This document shows, one piece after another, positions 24,307-37,199 of a stretch of DNA of 64,000 nt. The notes under the pieces are model-generated. The model ran no database searches. It was not told the origin of the DNA and saw nothing but the letters and a program-made list of their open reading frames with translations. The translations under genes and the position numbers were made by a program. The DNA is taken from NCBI GenBank assembly GCA_951640195.1, contig OX621168.1, positions 1,550,001 through 1,614,000 of the forward strand, given 5' to 3'. The DNA is from Porpolomopsis calyptriformis. Its lineage: Eukaryota > Basidiomycota > Agaricomycetes > Agaricales > Hygrophoraceae. Every line of letters begins with the position of its first letter. Positions within the stretch are counted from its first letter, which is position 1.

Positions 24307-25490
24307 CGCCACTATCTAGTAGTCTTTGGATAAGGCTGATCTCCGTTAATCGGTTGACTATTCCGGCAACAAAAAAAGCTCTCTTGATTGTCCCGAAATG
24401 TTCACAGCAAGCCCATTACCCCAGTGGATATTTTTCTAGTCGGATCTGGGGGATAACCAGTCTTGTTCGGCCCGGAATGGGAGGACGATCTTTATCATAC
24501 CTAGTGAGTCCGTGATGCGTTTGTGAGGAATCTATTTCGGAAGAACCAGTGGAAACCCCGGAACTCGTAGGTCTGGGCTTTGTTAGTTTCCAGAAGACTT
24601 TGGTATTACTCCAAATTACAAGGCCTGATTACGATATAATCGGACGGGTGCTTGGCGCATTCCAGGTCTTTTGCCTTCCCTTTGGGAAAATTCGTGAAAA
24701 CGACTGACAGACACATCGGCCTTGGCGGCAAGCCCATTCTTTGTCTAGATTGGAAAATGAAATTAATATGAATAGTCGGGCATCTACCGACATGACTCGG
24801 CAGAAAAATGCGGCATAACGCGCACCGCATCAAGAAATTTGACAAGCCCCAAGGCTTCCAACCGGAGTTAGTAAATTATCTCAACGGCCGGACCTGGAAC
24901 AGACAGGCGATCAGTAACATAAATCTACCTATATCTGTCCCATCGATAGAACGTTGCCGTGATGTTGTGAAACATTTCAAGGACTCGTTCAAACGGAAAT
25001 ATTTGATCTGTAGACCTCATGTTGATATGAACGGAGAGCATGAAGAATGGAGACAAGACGGAACATACATGTCTTATCATGAAGGTCCCAATATTACTAT
25101 CACGTAAATCCGCCGCTTGGGCTAGTACAGGACAACGTTAATGACCGGCCGATCTTGATTCTGGGGCAAGATCGAGAGAGGTCGCCGGAAGGAGCTGTTG
25201 TGTCACGAAAAGCAGCTTGTAAATGAAACTAAGCAAAAGGGTTGTGTGTGCATAAGTATCCAGATGGAGTTGAGGTGGAAAGGCCCACCAAGGTAGTAAC
25301 AAAAGGCAAGGCTTCGTGCCAACCAGTTCGGTCTTTCCGTACAGATTTTTCGCTAGAGGTTCCGAGTTAGCATATTTCCGAGCCAGCGGTTGGTCATAGG
25401 GAGACACGCTGAGGTCGAGGAAGAAAGGAATAAATATCACGTGCCGACGCGTCCATCTGCGCGTTGTCCTCATTCAAATCAGCTAAATCC
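24307..25490. other. 1.2 kb without a clear gene
   Basis: A plus-strand open frame at 24808-25107 starts with ATG and has 99 codons, rich in His, Asn and Arg (MRHNAHRIKKFDKPQGF...). It matches no family I know and has no obvious exon partner. The rest is the promoter region of CDC45. Confidence 0.4.
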
Positions 25491-27958
25491 ATGGTTTATC
25501 TGCTACCTCCTCATCTGGCCTCGCCTTCGCGTCCGTCTTATGCCCATGCCTACGCGAACATCCTCACAGCACACAGACGGTCTCCTCTCACCGCAGCCTC
25601 CTCCGTAATCATTCTTGTAGCACCAGATGTTGACGCTCTCTGTGCTGCCCGAATGTTTGCAGACTTGTTTAAGCAAGATGATGTGATGCATCGCGTGGTC
25701 CCTGTGTCTGGGATCGCCGAATTGGAGCACATGAGGGATGCGCTCATGTCCTATACCGAGGTAACTCTTTGTCTCAGCACTTTTCATGTTGTTCAGCATT
25801 GATCGGTCAATGGCATAGCTCCACACACTCATTCTGCTGAACATGGGTGCCATTCTTGATCTTCCTTCCTCCGAGTGGTTCGGAGATTTCAGCACTCAGA
25901 TGACCGTGCACGTCATTGATTCGACGCGGCCCCAAAATCTGGCTAGCCTTTTTGGCGCGGGGGATAACGGCGATCGCATTATCATTTGGGACGATGGTGA
26001 GGCTGAGAATTTGGAAGAGGAGAGAGTCTCCTGGGAGGCTCTTGCTGTAAGTTTTGTCTTTTCTCTGTATTGCTTTGGATCTTGAACCACCGTGACATCC
26101 AAGTATGAACCTGAGCCTGACTCAGACGGTGATGATTCAGATGATGACTCTGACCCGGAAGAACCGGACAATCATCACGAGGAGGATGATGATTACGAAG
26201 CCGATAGTGCTTCCGGAAAACGCAAGTCAATGGGTGATGGTAGTCCAACTCCTGGCAAGCGCCGCAAGCTTAATGAGGTGACTATGTTATTCTTCAATAA
26301 TTTCATCACTCAAGGGTACGACTATGGTCATGCTAGAAAGAAAATCGAATGTCCCGCGATCAACGGAACCGTCATGCTAGCCGACTGGAGAAACATTATG
26401 GTGCTGGTACCTGGTATGGCCAGAGTGCGTCGGGAACAATATATATCTTGGCTACGATGCTAGAGAGGGTTGATAATGAACTCTTATGGTGCGGCATTAT
26501 TTTCTTCTTCAACAACCTACTTCCTGACTATCTGGCTCAGGCTTGCTATTCTTGGTCTAACGTATCAATATACCACTTCGCGAATCTCGCGGGACTTCTA
26601 CGATAAATACCACACTATTTACTACGATGAAGTCTTCCGCCTCAACCCCCCATTACCCCCTAATTCTTCTACTTCACTTCATCCTGATGATCTCTCAGTA
26701 CGAGCAACAGAGGAGCTGAGATTCATGCTGTTCAGGCACTGGACGCTATACGATGCAATGTATCACTCCAGCTACGTGGCAAGTAAACTGGGTATCTGGA
26801 AGGAGAGGGGCCGGAATAGACTAACAGGATTATTGGCCAAGATGGGGTTGGTTGTTTGCTTTTACTTTTTGCTTGATTTAATCTTGCCTCAGCTTTTCAA
26901 TCCCGCAAACCCAACAACCTTACCCTCATATGGACATGGACCTCAAAAAGCAACTCCATTCAAAGCTTTCAGCAATAGCACCGGAATATGGTTTAGTCGA
27001 ACTTTCCTACCCCTCGTTCATGCGATGCTATGGGTACCATTCCCAACCCCTTTCGGCTGCGGACGCGGTTGAGGCAGTTAGCGCGTTACTCGACGTTGCG
27101 GGCGGAGTTAGGATGGAGGTGGAAATTGAAGGGGCGAGAAATGGTGGCGAGTGGTTTGGCGGAGGGAAATTGTGGGAGGCCTCCGGGGAAGCGAAGAGGA
27201 TTGATAACCGCGAGAAGGTCCCTCCAGGCGGCTCGGATGCAAATAAGGTGGATGGACCTGAAAATGACGGTGAGAATCCTTCGGAAGAGCAAGGGACAGG
27301 ATTGCAGTGGTGGGCGAAGAACTTCTGGACTGCATTTGATGCCCTCGGCAAGTAAGTGGAGGAGGATATCTCGTATGAAAACTGTCTGACTGTCTGTTAG
27401 CATCGTACCACTCCGGGAAGCACTTTCCCTCTCCATGTCTCTTCACCGCGCAATCATTCGTCAAGGGACCTCTATCATCGACAAACAGGACATTCGAACC
27501 ATGCGGAACCATCGCGTCGTTGTCTTGACTCAAGGGCCCGATTTAGCTCTGTTTGCCCATCCAGGCGTTCTGTCGCGGTTGGCTCTGTGGCTTGTTGATG
27601 CTCTGAGAGACCGAATACCCGGTAAGAACGTGAGTTCGAGGAGCAAAAAGAAGAGCTTGCCGTTTGTTGTTTGTTGTCTGAACGAGGGGCCGGGAACGTA
27701 CATCGTCGTGGGCGTTATGGCGGCAATGGACTTTGGGGATGTACGGAAAAAGTCTGTCCATTTTCAGCGTTTTTCTCGTAGTCCAGTCGTTCATATCTTT
27801 TTACTCGCAGTGAATTCGGTCTCGCATTTCTAGACGCGAAGGAACGGTGTAATGCCAGGACGCGACATGGGTCTTTCGACACAAGTGTCATTGAAATCAA
27901 CCAAGCGGATTTGAAGATTTTCTTGGAGACCTTATGTGAAGGGGCAGATGGGTATTAG
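25491..27958 (+). CDS. CDC45: DNA replication initiation factor CDC45
   Basis: Cdc45 joins MCM2-7 and GINS in the CMG helicase at replication origins. The start MVYLLPP at 25491 is followed by VIILVAPDVDALCAARMFAD, the DHH-like segment of the Cdc45/RecJ fold, and VVPVSGIAELEHM. Then come MGAILDLP, HVIDSTRPQNL and IIIWDDGE, and a long acidic stretch (about 26095-26200) with a basic KRRK patch, as in other Cdc45 proteins. The C-terminal half reads LFRHWTLYDAMYHSSYVASK, MGLPLKKQ-like and FGLAFLDAKE, with stop TAG at 27956-27958. Introns lie near 25760, 25820, 26050, 26410, 27350 and 27750. The protein length fits the family (about 640-660 aa). Confidence 0.95.
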
Positions 27959-28258
27959 TGAATGTTGGGTGTATGGGTTTATAAGTACTCGGTTCGTCGT
28001 AATCAATGCTTTTATTTCAGGGATATTCGACGTAATGTGCATCTCAGTTGTTAGACAGGATATACAGTATATGGTACCTGACTTTGTCGCGGATTTTACT
28101 GAGCGCAACTGAGGATAATTTATGAACTGCCAACAAGGGAATCTCAAGCAGGCCCGAAGCATGATAAAAGCCATTCATCCCGCCCACACTATCTCGACAC
28201 AGAATCTTATGTAAATCATCTAGGATAAAGCATCAAAAAACACACAATCGGAATGACC

Positions 28259-29346
28259 TTATCCGTCGCAGATCCTGACACCACCACCACCCCACTTGGC
28301 CATGACAGCTGCACCAGCTCTAGTTGGTTGCGTGAACGCCACCTCTCCCTTCTTCGGATCGAGTGGGCACCCATGCACAAACGTCTCCGCTACCGCGGAA
28401 AGCAACTTTGACGCGATCCCCGCTCGGCGGTGCGTACTTGCGACAAAAAGCCGCGAGATGCCCAGTGGTGTGGGCAATGGCGTCGGGTGGACGAACAAGG
28501 ACGCCGTTGGGTCCACTGCAATAAGAGCTGGGGCAGAGGGTGCCTGAGACTTGGAGGAGTGGGATGGCAGTTCTCCGACCAAGTTAGACGACGCGGAGTC
28601 GTCGCTTACTACGCTGGCATCAGGAGAGGCGAGCGCCCTCGCGGTGGCTATTCTTTGGGCTATTACACAGCCAACGATCTTCTCACGCGAAGAGCTGGTG
28701 GACGTGATTGGGATCAAGAATAAGTATACCTTCGATGCTTGGAGAGCCGTTGGTGTTAGTGGAGGCGAGGACAGCGAAAGGTTGATCGTCTCAAGGAGGG
28801 TGGTGAGCTGCCAACGTGTAAGGAATCAATAACGCTACCCAAACATTGAAATATGCTTACTTTCGATCTAATTCTGCCACCCACATCCGCTCTAAAAGAA
28901 ATAATTCTGCCCTTACTCCCGTCCTTCAGCTGCACGGCCCTAGCCACTTCCAAAACACCCGACTTTATCTTTTCCCTCTCCTCTTCCCTACCCCATTCCA
29001 TCCCCCTCTGCACCCTAGCACAATGTGTCCTGTGCAAACTCTCATCTTGAGGTGCTCCTTTGGTGTACGACAAGTCGCACCGAGGACATGTGCGCAGGAT
29101 CGACGTGTCGATAGAAAAATGCAATTGAGTAAAAGTCTTTTTTAATTTTGCTTTCGATCTTTCCGATTTTTCAGAGGTTCTTAAGCGTTTCACCGATGGA
29201 AGAATGTTTTGAGATGAAGTCTGGTCCTCGAAAGGCCGCTTTCGCTTGGCAGGTGCCCGCATGGGAGATGTAAGATCTGATGGGGGGGAAGATGGCGGAG
29301 GTGGCCTGCGAGAACGCGAGCTGTACGTTCGCTTTACGGTAGACAT
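28259..29346 (-). CDS. ECO1: N-acetyltransferase ECO1 (sister-chromatid cohesion)
   Basis: Eco1 acetylates cohesin Smc3 in S phase to lock sister chromatids together. Exon 1 begins at 29346 with a basic, Ser/Pro/Arg-rich N-terminus. It carries the family's C2H2 finger, TCPRCDLSYTKGAPQDESLH then RTHC. The second exon, reached through an intron at about 28803-28853 (acceptor ttggcag), holds the acetyltransferase core: GISRLFVASTHRRAGIASKL supplies the acetyl-CoA loop and AFTQPTRAG is the typical C-terminal motif, ending WGGGGVRICDG. It is convergent with CDC45, with 300 bp between the stops. Both genes act in S phase, which may be chance. Confidence 0.93.
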
Positions 29347-29540
29347 TGATGTGTTTGAGCAAAATCGAGTGATGTGTTGGGAAGAAAGACGCGACTGATC
29401 TGAATGTTTATGTAATAGCTCGTTTACTGCGACGCGTCAATCACGTGGATAAATTAAAATTAAAAATCAAATTCAAAAGAGTGACTAGTCCGATGAAAAA
29501 GAGCGACAAGTGTTCGATGTTCAACCAAGAAAAATGATTT

Positions 29541-32500
29541 TCACTGCTCAATCAGTCCCTCTGATAGACTTGGGCTCCATAATGTTACGGTCGAAGCGAA
29601 CCCATCGACATTGGCACTCTGATTGACGATCCCAACTTTGTTGATGCTGACCTGGTACGTCGTGCCCACAGTCGAGAGACTGTAGACCCGAATCGTCGAA
29701 AGTTCATCCACGTTGAATATGTCATTCTGGCAGGTGCTGTTCTTCAGGCAAGTCTGGTTATAGTTCTTTGCGCCATGATGGAAATGAGTGAGAAAGCTTC
29801 CTTTCCGCGTACGAAAACAGCGACCAACCTGAAAGAAACTGTAAAGACCGGCACCTGGAAATGGATAGGATCACGATCACTGCCATCAAGCAGTAGCACA
29901 TATTCGCAGCATACCAAAAATGGTGATGTCTGTTGATGACTGGACCCAAAGTCCCCACGCAAAACCACCGTCTTTAAAGGAAGGATCGTCGTATAGGTCA
30001 TTGATAGGAAATGGTGCTGGCGGCGCAGGTACAGGCTGATAATATGGCTACAAGGACAAGGATGAACGATCAATGGTCGCATTGGTTAGAAAACCGACCC
30101 ACCGTCTCCGTCTGGATTAGGCCCATATAATGGTCTCGCGCTCCAACAAGGCTGTACTGATACAGGGTGTGATGTTCCGCTAGGAAAAAAGAGAATTAAG
30201 GCATCCAGCGTTTTTGGTATGTGCTCTCTCACCAGCTATCGGATAAGATTGAGTTAGCTGGGCCGCAACAAGAATTACCAAATGGACATACCAGTGCCAA
30301 TCATCCACACAGGACCAACAGACTGTGACAGAATCCCACGACCGCTATAAATCGTGAGGGTCGAAACACCATCCCCGTCAAGATCGTGGTCAGCGAGCCA
30401 AACCCAGGTGCCCTGAAGAAAATGAGTTGTGGAACAACAACAAACAAAGTTTCATATAACGAACCTCGAGGTAAGCGCTTGATGAAGGGGTGAGGTGAAG
30501 CCCGAGGAAAGCAGCGAAGCAGGCGCTATTCGAGCTGCCAGCAGGGCAGGTGCCAAGCTCGAGGTTAGTTCCAAGGGCTAAATTTGAAAGTCAACAAGGG
30601 CCAGAACAGCATAACGACGCTCCGACCTCCCCCAAGTCTGGAATGAAATTCAGCAACAAGCACACCCAAAAAACCATTATCGAACCTGATGTGTGAATCC
30701 CACATTCCAGCACCCCCTTGTGAAGATTGTCGCACATTCCACTCAACGACGACAGCTCCAGCAGCTAAATCCAAAGTATAGCGTCATCTACAGGCTATGA
30801 AAAATACATGATAACTCACCAGGTCCGACCGTAGCAAATAACATATCCGTGATTTCAACCCTGCCAGTGGACCCAGAAGACCCCACTCGGACGACAGGCT
30901 GAGGGTGATGATAGTCCTGAAAGGCGGGGCCCTTCCCGGCGATAACCGACCAAGCTTCTCCTACTATCTGAGTTCCTGCCGGGATGGTGAGAGTAGATGT
31001 GACGATGTAGGTGCCTGCGTCGAAGAATATGATGTAGCAGCCGGCGTACTGAATATCGGAAAGGAGGAGTCAGTAAATAGGCAATCCTGTCCTGGATAGC
31101 AGAAGGCTAACCTCCTTGAAGATAGCTTTTAGCGCAGCCGTGTCATCCGTAAATCCGTCACCCTTGGCGCCTTGTGACTTGACACTAATGAATTGGCTGA
31201 CAGAATATGAAGCGTATTGAGGATGGGATCGACCAAAAATTCGACCAGAACTATCAAGCAGGGAGGACGGTTTGTAGGCGGGTTCGATACTTCCCTGTGT
31301 GAAATTGCCAGATGGCGCGGTCCCGACGTAAACATTTCCCTGCCCCCACGAGGCAATGGTCATCGTTCCGCCGGCAAGTACAACCCCACCACCAACTACC
31401 CCGACAGCGATCGGGACATTTTTGAGTTTGACATTATTTAGAACAAGGGAACCGGACAGTGTGCCGTTGCTAGCAACAGATGAGCGGACGAATATAGGGG
31501 TGTCGGTCACCACGGCATCAATGATGGCTTCAGCACCAACAGTCTACCATACGGCATGAACAAAGATCGCAAGCCTATGAAGAGAAAGTGTCTTACTTGA
31601 GTAGCTCCAGTTAGACCGCCGGTTAATAGATCAAAGCCAACCTGGCAATTATGGATGGTAACCCTTTGAAACGTCCATCCTGAATGACGAACATATAGCC
31701 AGGAAAAGTAGGGCCCTAATGTATTTGCTTACCCCAGTTCCATATACCATAAATGGCTGACGATAGTTAGATTTTAGTCACCATCTACACTGTGAAGTAA
31801 CTGACCTGTCGCGGCATTATTAACCGTGATATTCCGAACAGTAAACCTGAAGATAGTCCGTTTAGGCAGTGCGAATCCCTTCAGTAAAGACTACTCGCTG
31901 TTGGTTTCCCACCCAGATGCCGAATTTCCCTCCATTGAAAACAAGGTCTGCCGATTCAACGGTTTATTTAATGTGCCCACGGGATCCGGGAAACTTACCG
32001 CCCATGAATCCACCGCTAGCGTCGCGCCTAATAAGCCAACAACACCACCCAAAGATTAAGTGTCTCTCACCTCCCATTTTCCATGAAAATCCCTGAAAAA
32101 AAATGTAAGTCGTGCCCCTCTCAATACAATGATCGAAACCGAGATACCTTGATGATTATTCCCGGAAACAGTTGACATCTGCACTACTACATTAACAAGC
32201 GAAGTCGCTTGGGAGACTTGCCAATGAAGACCAGTCGCGGTAGAAGATGCAGGCATGGCCCGAAGATCGATTACGAAGTTCCTTACGGAGCGGAAACTCG
32301 AGAAAAACAATCGTGATTAGAAACTACTTCAAATTAACGGGAAGGAGAACTCGTACAAGTTATTTGTGTTCGCATACCACTGCGCGCCGCCCCCACCCAC
32401 GATGTATGGATCGGCATCTGACATTCGAAGTTGGGTGAGTGCAGATAAATTTTCAAAATAAATAAAATCCACCAATGACCGCGATTCCAGAAAATCCCGC

Positions 32501-33091
32501 CGTCGCAAGAAGAGTAGGAGGCACCTTGGCGTCTCCAATAAGTTGGGTGTAATAATACGCGATTATTGGCGAAGAGACGAGGTAGGTTCTGTCTCGCACT
32601 ACTTCAGCCATTGCCAACAATCCAAATGGACCATGTACTCACCCCTGCGGGAAGAAAACGAGTGCTGGGGTAACTCTGTGAAGAAAAAGATGAGAGGAGG
32701 ACACGATCAGAAATGTTGATTCATATAGTCACGTCGATGACGAGCATGAACCCCCTCCGCAACGGCCGCCCGATGATATCGCTGCACTGGCAGACAATGT
32801 TAGGCGAATTGTCCAGAATGCTTTCGTAGCTCACTTGATCGCAGCGGTATCGTCTGTCACACCATCTCCCTTAGCTCCAAAGTCTTTAACGTTACGGAAC
32901 ACGTGGTATGTACTTGGATTGGGGTGGAAAGCGGAAGATCCCTGGTGCTTGATAGACTGGAGCCAGTAAGGTTCGCCCGGAGCTGCGGTACCAGCGCTCA
33001 AAGGAAGGGTGCAGGACGTGCCATGACCCGCTACCAAGGCTGACGAGCCCAAAGTCATGCCAAGCATGAAAAGGCGGAGGTTGAGGAACAT
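29541..33091 (-). CDS. Secreted GH55 exo-beta-1,3-glucanase
   Basis: GH55 enzymes degrade beta-1,3-glucan with a paired right-handed beta-helix fold. The start at 33091 gives a signal peptide, MFLNLRLFMLGMTLGSSALV then AGHG. Both halves of the family appear: the first carries VKDFGAKGDGVTDDTAAI near residue 75, the second VKSQGAKGDGFTDDTAAL about 400 residues later. Between them are DPYIVGGGGAQWYANTNN and SGNNHQGI. The C-terminus reads NQTCLKNSTCQNDIFNVDEL and ends TVTLWSPSLSEGLIEQ, stop at 29541-29543. More than ten short introns cut the gene. Likely roles are wall remodelling or feeding on other fungi. It is divergent from the GH5 gene with 510 bp between starts. Confidence 0.9.
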
Positions 33092-33601
33092 GTTCGGCTC
33101 GCTAAAGTTGAGCTGACCTTTTGCGTAATATTGATCAACCATAGTCCTGATCTAGGAGGGCCTCTGTGAGGGATACTTGGACCACCAGAGTGTGTGCGGC
33201 GAAAGACTTTGAATTGGACGGTATAGAAAATACATAATCATGATGCGTATACCGTACAAGGGTCCGGACTGGGGGTAAGGAAGACTGTCTCGACAAGCAC
33301 GAGGACTCGTTCGTCGTCACTGACGGTGATGGCGATGCCGCATGCAACAGCGATGGTAGGCACAAGAAATCGTGTGAAAAGACCCATTTACGGCCGCCTG
33401 CACAGCACCGTCCATCGTTGCGCTCCTCCGCCTTTCCTCCTACCAACATCCGTTCTCAAAAATCCCTCTTTTTCCTTTCCTTCTCTCTTCCCAATCACAT
33501 CTCTCCGTGTGTTGTGTTTCTGTCTTTGTACGTTCCGACCGTTCCCTAACGTCTTTCCACAGCCAAGGGACTTTGATTGATTATCCCTGTCTTTTCCAAC
33601 C
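33092..33601. promoter_or_regulatory. Shared upstream region of the two beta-1,3-glucanase genes
   Basis: The 510 bp separate the starts of two genes with related substrate, transcribed in opposite directions. There are CT-rich tracts at about 33430-33530, close to the GH5 start, common in fungal core promoters. One hexamer fitting the CreA/Mig1 consensus (ctgggg) lies near 33270; one such site is expected by chance. A common control region is inferred only from the layout. Confidence 0.4.
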
Positions 33602-36437
33602 ATGTCCTATTCACACGACAACTCCAACAACGTCGCCTACGATCCACTCCCTGTCACTGGCAATGATCATCCCGCCGACGTTCCATACGATCCACCCTCC
33701 CTCGGGCCACCCTCTCTCTCCTACAGCACACCCCCACAGGGTTCTCAAGAGCTACCGCCAGACGACCCCCTTGCTCCTCCTGGTGCAGTCCAACCTCGTT
33801 TCTTTGGTGCAGAACTTTACAATGAAGCCGGTGGCCCACATGTACGACAGTCGCTCGCTTCATTCCAAGGAGCTTCACCTGCTGGTTCCCTCTACAACGG
33901 TTCAGTGTATGCTCTCAATGACAGACCCTTCGACTCCCAGATCTACGGCGATCAGGCTTATCGTGATGATCCTTACTCTGCTGAAGACCAAGGTGGCGTC
34001 CCTCTCTCCGTCAATCGAAATAGATACCTAGAAGAGAAGCGCGCCGCATACTCGCGTCCAACCACATTCGGTAAACGCAAAGTGTTCTTATTAGCGACTG
34101 CCGTTGGCGCCCTTATCATCATCTTGGCGGTGGGCTTACCCATTTACTTCGCCGTCATCCGTCCGAAGCATCCTGGTGCCGCCGACTCGGTCTCTTCAAC
34201 CGCACGTCCATCCGGCACTGGCAAGCCAGATTCGCTGAATGCCGCCATTACCGGCGGCGATGGAAGCACCGTCACCATGGATGATGGGACTACATTTGTT
34301 TATCATAATCCATTTGGTGGTTACTGGTACTGGGATTCGAATGATCCATTCAATAATGGTGCAAAGGCTCAGTCTTGGACTCCCGCCCTGAATGAAACAT
34401 TCAATTACGGTACCGACAAGATCTGGGGGTCAGTTCTTCATAATCAAATGAAATAAGATCCCAAAAGTTAAATTGCATCGTCGTAGTGTCAATATTGGTG
34501 GCTGGCTGAATACAGAACCTGTAAGCTTCTTCTCGTCAATGTCCGATGGTTCTAATATGTAAATCTTTTACAGTTTATGCAAGCCACATTACTCAATACT
34601 CCTCACGACCCCTTCCCTGACCTCTTCATTATTATACAGCGCGCCCGCTCTTTACGAACCATACGTCAACGGTTCTACCCCTGCTATCGACGAATGGACC
34701 CTCAGTCTAGCGATGGCTGCGGACACTGCCAACGGAGGGTTGGGTCAATTAGAAAAGCACTACCAGACCTTCATCGTGAGCTGCCGTGCGCTTGTAGTCG
34801 TGATATCCTTCCGATGCATTTTCTTCTTCCCTAGACTGAGCAAGACTTTGCACAAATTGCTGGTGCTGGCCTGAATTATGTTCGTATCCCTCTACCCTAC
34901 TGGGCAATAGAGACTCGAGCTGGCGAACCTTTCCTCGCGAAAACGTCATGGAAGTACGTTGCATAAGCATGTATAGTTACATTGTCTAGAATCACTGAGG
35001 TTGCATCCGCAGCTACTTCTTGAAAGCGATAAAGTGGGCTCGTAAGTATGGTCTTCGCATCAATCTCGACTTCCACGCCCTGCCAGGGAGTCAAAATGGA
35101 TGGAACCACTCAGGCCGGCTGGGTACGATCAATGTTCTCAACGGCCCCATGGGTCTGGCCAACGCCCAACGCTCTCTTGACTACGTGAGGATTATCGGCG
35201 AGTTTATTTCTCAGCCGCAGTACAGCAATGTCGTCACCATGTTCGGGGTTACTAATGAGCCCGCGGGAAGTACCATGGGCCAGAGTGCATTATCAAGCTA
35301 GTTAGTCCTCTCTTTTGTTCACTTCAACTTCAGTTTCTCAACCTTCAAACAGCTATCTCCAGGCCTATAACTTGGTTAGGGGAGCAAGTGGACTGGGAGA
35401 AGGAAATGGACCCTTCATCTCATTTCACGATGGCTTTTTCTCCCGGTCAATGTGGGCTGGCTTCCTGACGGGGGCTGATCGTATTTCCTTGGACTCTCAC
35501 CCATACCTGTGCTTCAACGGACAATCAAGTGCCCCTATGTCATCGTACGCGACTACTCCATGTTCAACGTGGGGCGGTATAGTAAATGCTTCCATGGGTG
35601 CATTCGGGCTCTCCACCAATGGCGAATTCAGTAACGCCGTGACGGATTGTGGGCTGTATGTGAACGGTGTGAATCAGGGAGCCAGATATGACGGGACGTA
35701 TGTTCAGGGCACCTGGCCCAAGGTCGGCGACTGCAGTACGTGGACAGACTGGCAGAACTACAGTCCAGCGACGAAGACGGCAATTCAAAATTTTGCTCTA
35801 GCTAGCATGGACGCCCTCCAGGTTTGTATTTCTGTTCTCTAGCCACACCTCAATTCTGACAAAGGGACTTACCCCCTTGACTTTGTTATTCGGTGCCCAG
35901 AACTGGTTTTTCTGGACTTGGAAAATCGGAAATTCGTCAGTGAGCGGAAATGTGGAAGCTCCTGCTTGGTCGTATTTGCTCGGCCTGCAGCAAGGGTGGA
36001 TGCCCGCAGACCCCCGCCAAGCCGTCGGAGTTTGCCAGAATGCCAACCCATGGACGCCCCCTCTCAGCGCGTGGCAGACTGGCGGTGCTGGTGCTGGAAC
36101 CATTGCCGCATCACAATCTGCCTCTTATCCATGGCCTCCTCCGTCTATCAGTGGTGGCGGCGTCATCACCCTCCTGCCTTCATACACACCCACGGGCGTT
36201 GTTCCCACACTGCCGCCGCCGACGTTTACCTTGACCGCCTCTGGAACGACCGCAAGTGCTGGAGTCGGCTGGGAGAATCCGTCCGATACCGCTGGGCTCA
36301 TGGTCCCGATTAGCACTTGCATCTATCTCGATCCTTGGGTAGGTGCTGCGCCTCTTCCGTCGCCGCTGTGCACTGGGGGTGCAGCAAGACGCGACACCGA
36401 GGACGCAGCGACCCCCCTGATAACACCTGGACCTTAA
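33602..36437 (+). CDS. Membrane-anchored GH5 exo-beta-1,3-glucanase (glucan 1,3-beta-glucosidase)
   Basis: GH5 (subfamily 9 type) enzymes release glucose from beta-1,3-glucan. Residues 1-160 are a Pro/Ser-rich cytoplasmic tail, followed at about 161-185 by a membrane span, KVFLLATAVGALIIILAVGL, with a basic GKRK in front, so it is a type II membrane protein. The catalytic domain follows: NIGGWLNTEP, NYVRIPLPYWA, NLDFHALPGSQNGWNHSGR, the acid/base Glu in FGVTNEPAG and the nucleophile Glu in LSTNGEFSNAVTDC, then FFWTWKIG. After about 36000 a Ser/Pro/Thr-rich tail ends at 36437. Introns lie near 34430-34490, 34518-34575, 34775-34835, 34950-35010, 35300-35350 and 35823-35900. Fungal homologues with this anchor are thought to act on the cell's own wall. 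Confidence 0.93.
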
Positions 36438-36625
36438 TGAATATACACACGGGTGATGTTTTCTTTTCTATGACATACTGTACTCTGGACTTTTGTGGTT
36501 TGGGTGAGTTTAGGTACCGACCAGCGTAATTATGGGACGTTGGAGTTGAGATATCCATATATCAATTCACAAATTTTATCATGTTTAACACCACCCCTCG
36601 AATGTACGTCCTCATCTAATCGACG

Positions 36626-36962
36626 TTAGTGTTCCCCACTGGTAGTCGCATATCTGTCTTCCAAGTCTTCCAGTCCACCAAAACCGCCCTCAAAATCCCG
36701 CTCCTTCTCTTGATCATTCTTCTTCAGCTGCTCGCGGATCGCAGCAAGCTGGGCTTGCTCCTGGATTCAGTGGATTAATAAGTTTGGACTGGGTGCTCCG
36801 TTGAACTCACTTTTTCATGCATATAGCGAGCCTCTTCTCCTTGTTCTCTAGCCTTCCAAGGCTCATTCTGACCGGAAAGTTGGAATCAGACCACGCATCA
36901 ACGAGAGAACATCCCAGCGATTTCACCTGCGCCGTGGCGCCTTGCTTGTTGTACTCGCACAT
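36626..36962 (-). CDS. Small protein resembling the F1-ATPase inhibitor IF1 (75 aa as modelled)
   Basis: Exons 36962-36927, 36867-36811 and 36760-36626 join in frame to 75 codons plus stop. The middle reads AREQGEEARYMHEKEQAQLA, matching the pattern of the inhibitory helix of IF1 (REQ-EE-RY-QLAA), followed by a charged helix (REQLKKNDQEKERDF) and an acidic tail. IF1 blocks ATP hydrolysis by F1Fo when the membrane potential falls. The model lacks a mitochondrial presequence. The frame could extend upstream through another exon that ends in DGTCVVK near 37011, or use an ATG near 37188 (MTSFIRKKN), which would look like a presequence. The identification is tentative. Confidence 0.4.
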
Positions 36963-37199
36963 AGTTGCCTTGGTCAATCACGTGAAAACAGCATCCAGTT
37001 ACCTTAACCACGCAAGTCCCGTCTAGGTTAATGCGTACAGGCAGTGTACACTCCTCCGACTTCTGGATCCACTTCCATCTGTCTGTTGCATATCTTGAGC
37101 ATCACCTCAAAACGAGCATCTTGCTGAATGCAAATTGGACTTGCCAGCCTCTGTCGCAGCGTGTTTTTTTTGCGAATGAAACTTGTCATGGGCACTACT

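Noticed and set aside
24808..25107. 99-codon plus-strand frame starting with ATG
   Set aside because: Could be a small gene, but there is no domain, no intron and no sign of conservation visible from one sequence. Left as part of the intergenic description.
27028..27533. Long minus-strand frames across the 3' half of CDC45
   Set aside because: They are antisense to the well-supported CDC45 exons and read as low-complexity Ser/Pro sequence.
33260..33280. CreA/Mig1-type hexamer (ctgggg) in the shared glucanase promoter
   Set aside because: A single degenerate hexamer in 510 bp is expected by chance, so it does not support carbon catabolite control.
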